The notes under the pieces are model-generated. The model searched no databases. It was not told where the DNA came from and was given only the letters and a program-made list of their open reading frames with translations. This document shows positions 60,479 to 64,000 of a stretch of 64,000 nt of DNA, one piece after another (the stretch's first letter is position 1; each line of letters opens with the position of its first letter). Source of the stretch: Rhodococcus sp. IEGM 1379 (GTDB lineage Bacteria; Actinomycetota; Actinomycetes; Mycobacteriales; Mycobacteriaceae); the NCBI RefSeq assembly GCF_030056815.1, contig NZ_JASHKR010000001.1, forward strand, positions 1-64,000, given 5' to 3'. The translations under genes and the position numbers were made by a program.

Positions 60479-61288
60479 ATGGCTGTTTGCACGCGATTTC
60501 GTCGGGACGGTGTCCGGTGCACCAACGAGACCACCAATTACGACGGTTGGTGCCGCGCGAGTGAATGTCACGGGTTCGCGCGTTCGGAACACTCGAAAGC
60601 TCCGGTGTCAGTCGGTTCACCGCGCGGGACGTCCAAGCACATCCGGATGTCGCAAGATACGCCTATTGGGGACATCACGATCGAGGATGTTGCGGACGTC
60701 CGCGTCTCACTGCGCGCCGTGGACAGCTTCCGGTACCACCACGGTGGGGATCTGAAGGCTGCAGAGATTCAGTTGCGCAGCATGCTCGAAGATTTTCTGC
60801 TCAAATCTGCCCGGTTCTTATCGGGTGGTGGATACCTGCAGATGTCCCGAGATGGCTATGCACTGGTCCTTTCGCCTGACCGGGGAACCATCACCGGCTA
60901 TTCGACTGTGCACCGTGAACGCACCTGGGAACAGGTAAAGAGCGGCGTCAAATCCCGTTTCAAGAACCGCGGGGAATCGACTGCTCCTCGGCCCGAGGCG
61001 GGGCCGCCGGTGTCGACGGCAGATTTTGCCGACAACTTCGATACCGCTTCCGTGCACCTCACCGCGCGGGTGCGTCAGTCCTACGCCCCGATCTGCGGGA
61101 TACCGCGGACGTCGCATGCCGAGCTCGAGGCCGCAATTCGCGAAGCGATCGGTGAGTGGAAATCCGGGACCGTCGCGCATCTCGACGACGGACCCTTCGA
61201 ATTCGAGATCGACGGCCGATACTGGCTCGTCTCACCCGATTGCCGCGTCTTGATCGGGGCCAGGGACCACTCATTCAGGAGGCAGTAA
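60479..61288 (+). CDS. Hypothetical protein with N-terminal Cys-rich motif
   Basis: 269 residues. The first 35 residues hold Cys4, Cys14, Cys25 and Cys30 in CTRFRRDGVRCTN and GWCRASECHGF, likely a zinc ribbon. The rest is a mixed alpha/beta region with LRAVDSFRYHHGGDLKAAE and a C-terminal DGPFEFEIDGRYWLVSPD. I do not recognise the family or a function. It ends one base before the convergent GMC oxidase and starts 46 bp after cobN. Confidence 0.7.
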   Translation: MAVCTRFRRDGVRCTNETTNYDGWCRASECHGFARSEHSKAPVSVGSPRGTSKHIRMSQDTPIGDITIEDVADVRVSLRAVDSFRYHHGGDLKAAEIQLRSMLEDFLLKSARFLSGGGYLQMSRDGYALVLSPDRGTITGYSTVHRERTWEQVKSGVKSRFKNRGESTAPRPEAGPPVSTADFADNFDTASVHLTARVRQSYAPICGIPRTSHAELEAAIREAIGEWKSGTVAHLDDGPFEFEIDGRYWLVSPDCRVLIGARDHSFRRQ

Positions 61289-61289
61289 C

Positions 61290-62930
61290 TTATCGCTTCG
61301 ATCTGATGATCTCCGCAATGTTGCGCTCGGCCAATGCAGTGATGGTCAGTGACGGATTGACCGTGCCGGTGCTGCCTGGAATCGCTGCACCGTCCATGAC
61401 GTACAGACCGTCGTACCCCTTGACCCGGCCGTACCCGTCGGTGGCCTTGCCCAATACCGCGCCCCCGAGTGGATGAGCGGTGAACGAGGAGTTGACGTCC
61501 TGAGCCAGCGGCAGCGCGCCCGGCAGAGTTGTGCCGGCAAACGACATTTTGTTCTGCACTGCGCGTAACGCTTCGACGGTTGCGGCGCTGCCGTTCTTGG
61601 GCCAATTCAGAACGACGCGGTTGAACCGGGCGTCGTAGGTGAAATCTGCTCGCTGCGAATCGAGGGTCATACCAAGGCTGCCGAGTAGGCCAATGTTGAT
61701 GGGAACTCCTGGTAAATGCCAGTTTTCGAGTGAGAGCGGCATCCCGGTTTCGTCGACGATACGCGAAGCCGACGGTGCGGCCTGGGCATTGCCGTCGCTG
61801 AATCCGAAGGAACGCACCATGGCGCCGTCGCCGTTGGTGCCCCAACCCTTGCCGATGTGTTCGTTGAGGTTCGGCAATGCACCGGTAGCTTGGGCGCGCA
61901 CCAATAATTCGGAGGTTCCGATCGATCCGGCTCCGAGAAACAGGCGATCACAGGTGATGGTGCGACGGCTGAGAACCATCCCGGTGGGATCGCTTGATTC
62001 GACCTCGACGATGTATCGTCCGTCCCGTTCACGCCCGATGCTCAGCGCCTGATGGCCGAAACAGACCGTGGTTTTTCCGGTTGCCTCGGCGGCCGGAATG
62101 TAATTCTGGTTGAGGTCGAACTTGGCGCCGTTGGAGTTACCCATGTTCGTCTCGCCGGCAGAGGCCGACGGTCGAGTTCCGCCGCTGACTTCGGATCGGA
62201 CAACATCCCAGTTCCAGATTCCGTCAATGCGCTGCGGGTCGAATCCGGCGCGACGGGCATCCTGATCCCAGCGACGTGAATGCCCGAAATTAGCGGACTG
62301 ATACAAATCTTCGGGTAGGGGACTGAGGCGAAGCATCTGCCGGACCTTGGGATACCAGGTGGATGCCATCTCGTCGTAGCTCAATGAGTTACCGAAGACA
62401 GCGTCGAAGAATCTCCGCTCCGGCGCAATCATCACACCGGTGAAGATGACGGAACCGCCGCCGACGGCAGCCCCACGCCAGACCGAGATGTTCTCGTAGT
62501 CGGTGGCGTCGAGAACTCCACTGAAGTAATCGCAGATCACTGGCAGGCCGGTGAGGTTGGTGAACGACGTCCGGCGGAACACACCACGGCCGTCAGCGAG
62601 CAGGTCGGAAGTGTGGATTTCGCGAAACGGATCCCGTGGCCAGCGCAGACCGCGCTCCAAGATCGTGACAGCTGTGCCGTTCTGCGCGAGGCGTAGTGCC
62701 GTCGCGCTGGCACCGAATCCGGAACCGATGACGATGGCTTCCGAATGAGCTGGCGCCGGAGGAGACGGAACGAATAATTCTGGAACAAGGTTGCGGTAGT
62801 GGTCGCTGCCCATGGGCAGCGCATGCCGCGGCGATGGTGCTGCGTGCCCGACCGGGGTGGTTGTGAGAGTTGTCGTAGCGGCAACCGCCGCGCCAACTCC
62901 TGCTGCCTTCAAGAAATTTCGACGCTGCAT
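61290..62930 (-). CDS. Tat-exported GMC oxidoreductase, cholesterol-oxidase-like
   Basis: 546 residues. The twin-arginine signal peptide (QRRNFLKAAGVGAAVA) is followed by the FAD dinucleotide motif AIVIGSGFGASATALRLAQ. The middle contains GGGSVIFTGVMIAPERRFFD. The C-terminal catalytic region has FTAHPLGGAVLGKATDGYGRVKGY and NPSLTITALAERN. The His and Asn positions match the active site of class I cholesterol oxidases (ChoA of Brevibacterium/Streptomyces), so it probably oxidises 3-beta-hydroxysteroids to the 4-en-3-one outside the cell. Export should need TatABC. Confidence 0.9.
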   Translation of the reverse strand: MQRRNFLKAAGVGAAVAATTTLTTTPVGHAAPSPRHALPMGSDHYRNLVPELFVPSPPAPAHSEAIVIGSGFGASATALRLAQNGTAVTILERGLRWPRDPFREIHTSDLLADGRGVFRRTSFTNLTGLPVICDYFSGVLDATDYENISVWRGAAVGGGSVIFTGVMIAPERRFFDAVFGNSLSYDEMASTWYPKVRQMLRLSPLPEDLYQSANFGHSRRWDQDARRAGFDPQRIDGIWNWDVVRSEVSGGTRPSASAGETNMGNSNGAKFDLNQNYIPAAEATGKTTVCFGHQALSIGRERDGRYIVEVESSDPTGMVLSRRTITCDRLFLGAGSIGTSELLVRAQATGALPNLNEHIGKGWGTNGDGAMVRSFGFSDGNAQAAPSASRIVDETGMPLSLENWHLPGVPINIGLLGSLGMTLDSQRADFTYDARFNRVVLNWPKNGSAATVEALRAVQNKMSFAGTTLPGALPLAQDVNSSFTAHPLGGAVLGKATDGYGRVKGYDGLYVMDGAAIPGSTGTVNPSLTITALAERNIAEIIRSKR

Positions 62931-63142
62931 GATGAAAAATCGACTCCAGAAGCCTCGTAAATACAGTTAACGACAGAATAGCTCGAGGTTGGTTTTTTCT
63001 CATGCACCGAGACTGGGAAAAGGCGCCCGAAATCGGCATTTATCGGACAAATGGTCAATTATCAGACCGGAGATGCGGTCGCTGGGGGTTATCTGAAGTT
63101 TCTAGTTGCCTGTTTGTTGGTGCACACACCTATCCTCGAGGG

Positions 63143-63523
63143 GTGAACCCAGACTTCAAACGAGTAACCGAATCCAAATACGTCTTGCTGACCACCTTCC
63201 GCAAAGACGGCACACCCGTCGCAACACCGTTGTGGGCTGCGGCCGACGGTGAGCAGCTGTTGATGTGGACGGTCACCGATTCGTACAAAGTGAAGCGGAT
63301 TAAACGAAATCCGTCAGTGACGATTGCCGCGTGTGATGCTCGTGGCAATCCCAAAGGTGAGCCCGTAGCCGCAAAGGCGGAGATTCTGGATGGACCCGGA
63401 ACGGATCACGCGCGCGATGCGATCGCCCGTCGGTACGGCATCATCGGCTGGATCACCATGAAGGGCAGCCTCCTTCGTCGCGGCAAGACCGGCACCATCG
63501 GGCTGGCGATTACTGCTGCGTGA
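63143..63523 (+). CDS. PPOX class F420-dependent protein (Rv2061c-like)
   Basis: 126 residues from the GTG at 63143. The split-barrel is visible in KYVLLTTFRKDGTPVATPLWAA and LLMWTVTDSYKVKRIKRNPSVTIAACDARG. The family usually binds F420 or FMN and reduces small substrates; the M. tuberculosis gene Rv2061c lies at the same place next to cobN. Function unknown. Confidence 0.85.
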   Translation: MNPDFKRVTESKYVLLTTFRKDGTPVATPLWAAADGEQLLMWTVTDSYKVKRIKRNPSVTIAACDARGNPKGEPVAAKAEILDGPGTDHARDAIARRYGIIGWITMKGSLLRRGKTGTIGLAITAA

Positions 63524-63525
63524 CC

Positions 63526-64000
63526 TCAGTTTCCGGTGGTCAAGACCATGCGGAAGCGGGCCTTGCCGGTGAGCATCTTTTCGAAAGCGGCCCCGGCATC
63601 GTCTAGTGGCACCTCCTCGGTCCAGGCACGGACCCCGGTTTGGGCGGCAAAACGCATAGTTTCCTCGATGTCGAGTGCGGTCCCGGACGCGTGACCGTAA
63701 ATCTTCTTGGTGTTGTTGATGAACTGCAATCCGCTGAGCTGCAATATGTCTGGTGTTGCTCCGACGATGATGAGTTCGCCCCGTCGTCCCAGCCCGTCGA
63801 AGGTGGCGGTCATCGCCTCACCGTTGGTGACCGTCGCCAGGATGACCTTCGCGCCGCCGAGGGATTGCAATGCTTGTGCGACGTTGTCGTTGGTGCTGTC
63901 GATGTAGCGATCGGCTCCCAATTGGTTTGCCAATGAGGATTTTTCGGCGCCGCGGGCAATCGCGACGGTGACAAAGCCCATTTGGGCAGCGAATTGCACG
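63526..64000 (-). CDS. Zinc-type alcohol dehydrogenase, C-terminal part (cut by window end)
   Basis: About 158 residues are visible and the N-terminus lies beyond 64000. The visible Rossmann part of an MDR enzyme includes GADRYIDSTNDNVAQALQSLGGAKVILATV and FDGLGRRGELIIVGATPD, then the closing LDDAGAAFEKMLTGKARFRMVL. It oxidises alcohols or reduces aldehydes with NAD(P). The catalytic zinc region is outside the window. It is convergent with the PPOX gene, two bases apart. Confidence 0.85.
   Translation of the reverse strand, partial: VQFAAQMGFVTVAIARGAEKSSLANQLGADRYIDSTNDNVAQALQSLGGAKVILATVTNGEAMTATFDGLGRRGELIIVGATPDILQLSGLQFINNTKKIYGHASGTALDIEETMRFAAQTGVRAWTEEVPLDDAGAAFEKMLTGKARFRMVLTTGN

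Overview
The window is a high-GC actinobacterial chromosome segment, most likely Rhodococcus of the R. erythropolis/qingshengii group. The evidence is a Pup-proteasome locus, mycobacterial-type PafA/Dop/Mpa, F420/PPOX-fold proteins, a DprE2-like reductase, a ScbR-type regulator and frequent GTG starts. From memory, the gene order follows the Mycobacterium tuberculosis Rv2061c-Rv2125 block, but two stretches of accessory DNA interrupt it. I could run no searches, so species and family calls rest on reading the sequence and on remembered family features.

Layout. (1) 0-16.1 kb, core: a winged-HTH protein, an MFS transporter coupled to a PAC2 protein, then metH followed by a HAD phosphatase, tRNA hydroxylase TrhO, an RluA-type pseudouridine synthase and hisE-hisG. 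Next come a thioesterase and a RecB-like nuclease (reverse strand), trmI, a lipoprotein at the LppK position, and the proteasomal ATPase mpa. (2) 16.1-31 kb, accessory: a small membrane protein, a secreted M23/LysM peptidase with a long structured leader, and a decayed island at 18.2-23.9 kb. That island holds a truncated nagB, a frameshifted fprA, a degenerate tRNA, an IS30 scrap, two diverged direct repeats flanking an expansin-like gene, a GAP remnant and a GyrA-tail-like protein. It is followed by a fatty-acyl-CoA synthetase, an ABC-F protein, a PPOX protein, a methyltransferase, a broken marR, a frameshifted quinone oxidoreductase and a Nudix hydrolase. (3) 31-44.6 kb: dop-pup-prcB-prcA, a PAP2/diacylglycerol-kinase fusion (reverse), pafA-pafB-pafC, tatA, tatC, helY and a DUF4333 protein. 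(4) 44.6-50.9 kb: a 5'-3' exonuclease, an M24 peptidase, a PPOX protein, a DprE2-like SDR, and cobL-cobM-cobK. (5) 50.9-53.3 kb: a sensor-kinase-like protein lacking its catalytic His and ATPase domain, a ScbR-type regulator, and DUF1990. (6) 53.3-60.4 kb: cobIJ, cobH and cobG on the reverse strand, divergent from cobN, which has a cobalamin riboswitch. (7) 60.4-64 kb: an unknown Cys-rich protein, a Tat-exported cholesterol-oxidase-like flavoprotein, an F420/PPOX protein, and the C-terminal part of a zinc-type alcohol dehydrogenase cut by the window end.

How the genes work together. Dop deamidates the Gln-ended Pup, PafA ligates it to target proteins, Mpa unfolds them (its C-terminal Tyr-Leu end docks on the proteasome) and PrcBA degrades them. 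PafBC is a WYL-domain transcriptional activator pair. The cob genes cover most methylation and ring-modification steps of aerobic cobalamin synthesis plus the CobN chelatase subunit. The product is used by MetH in the same window. MetH itself shows no riboswitch.
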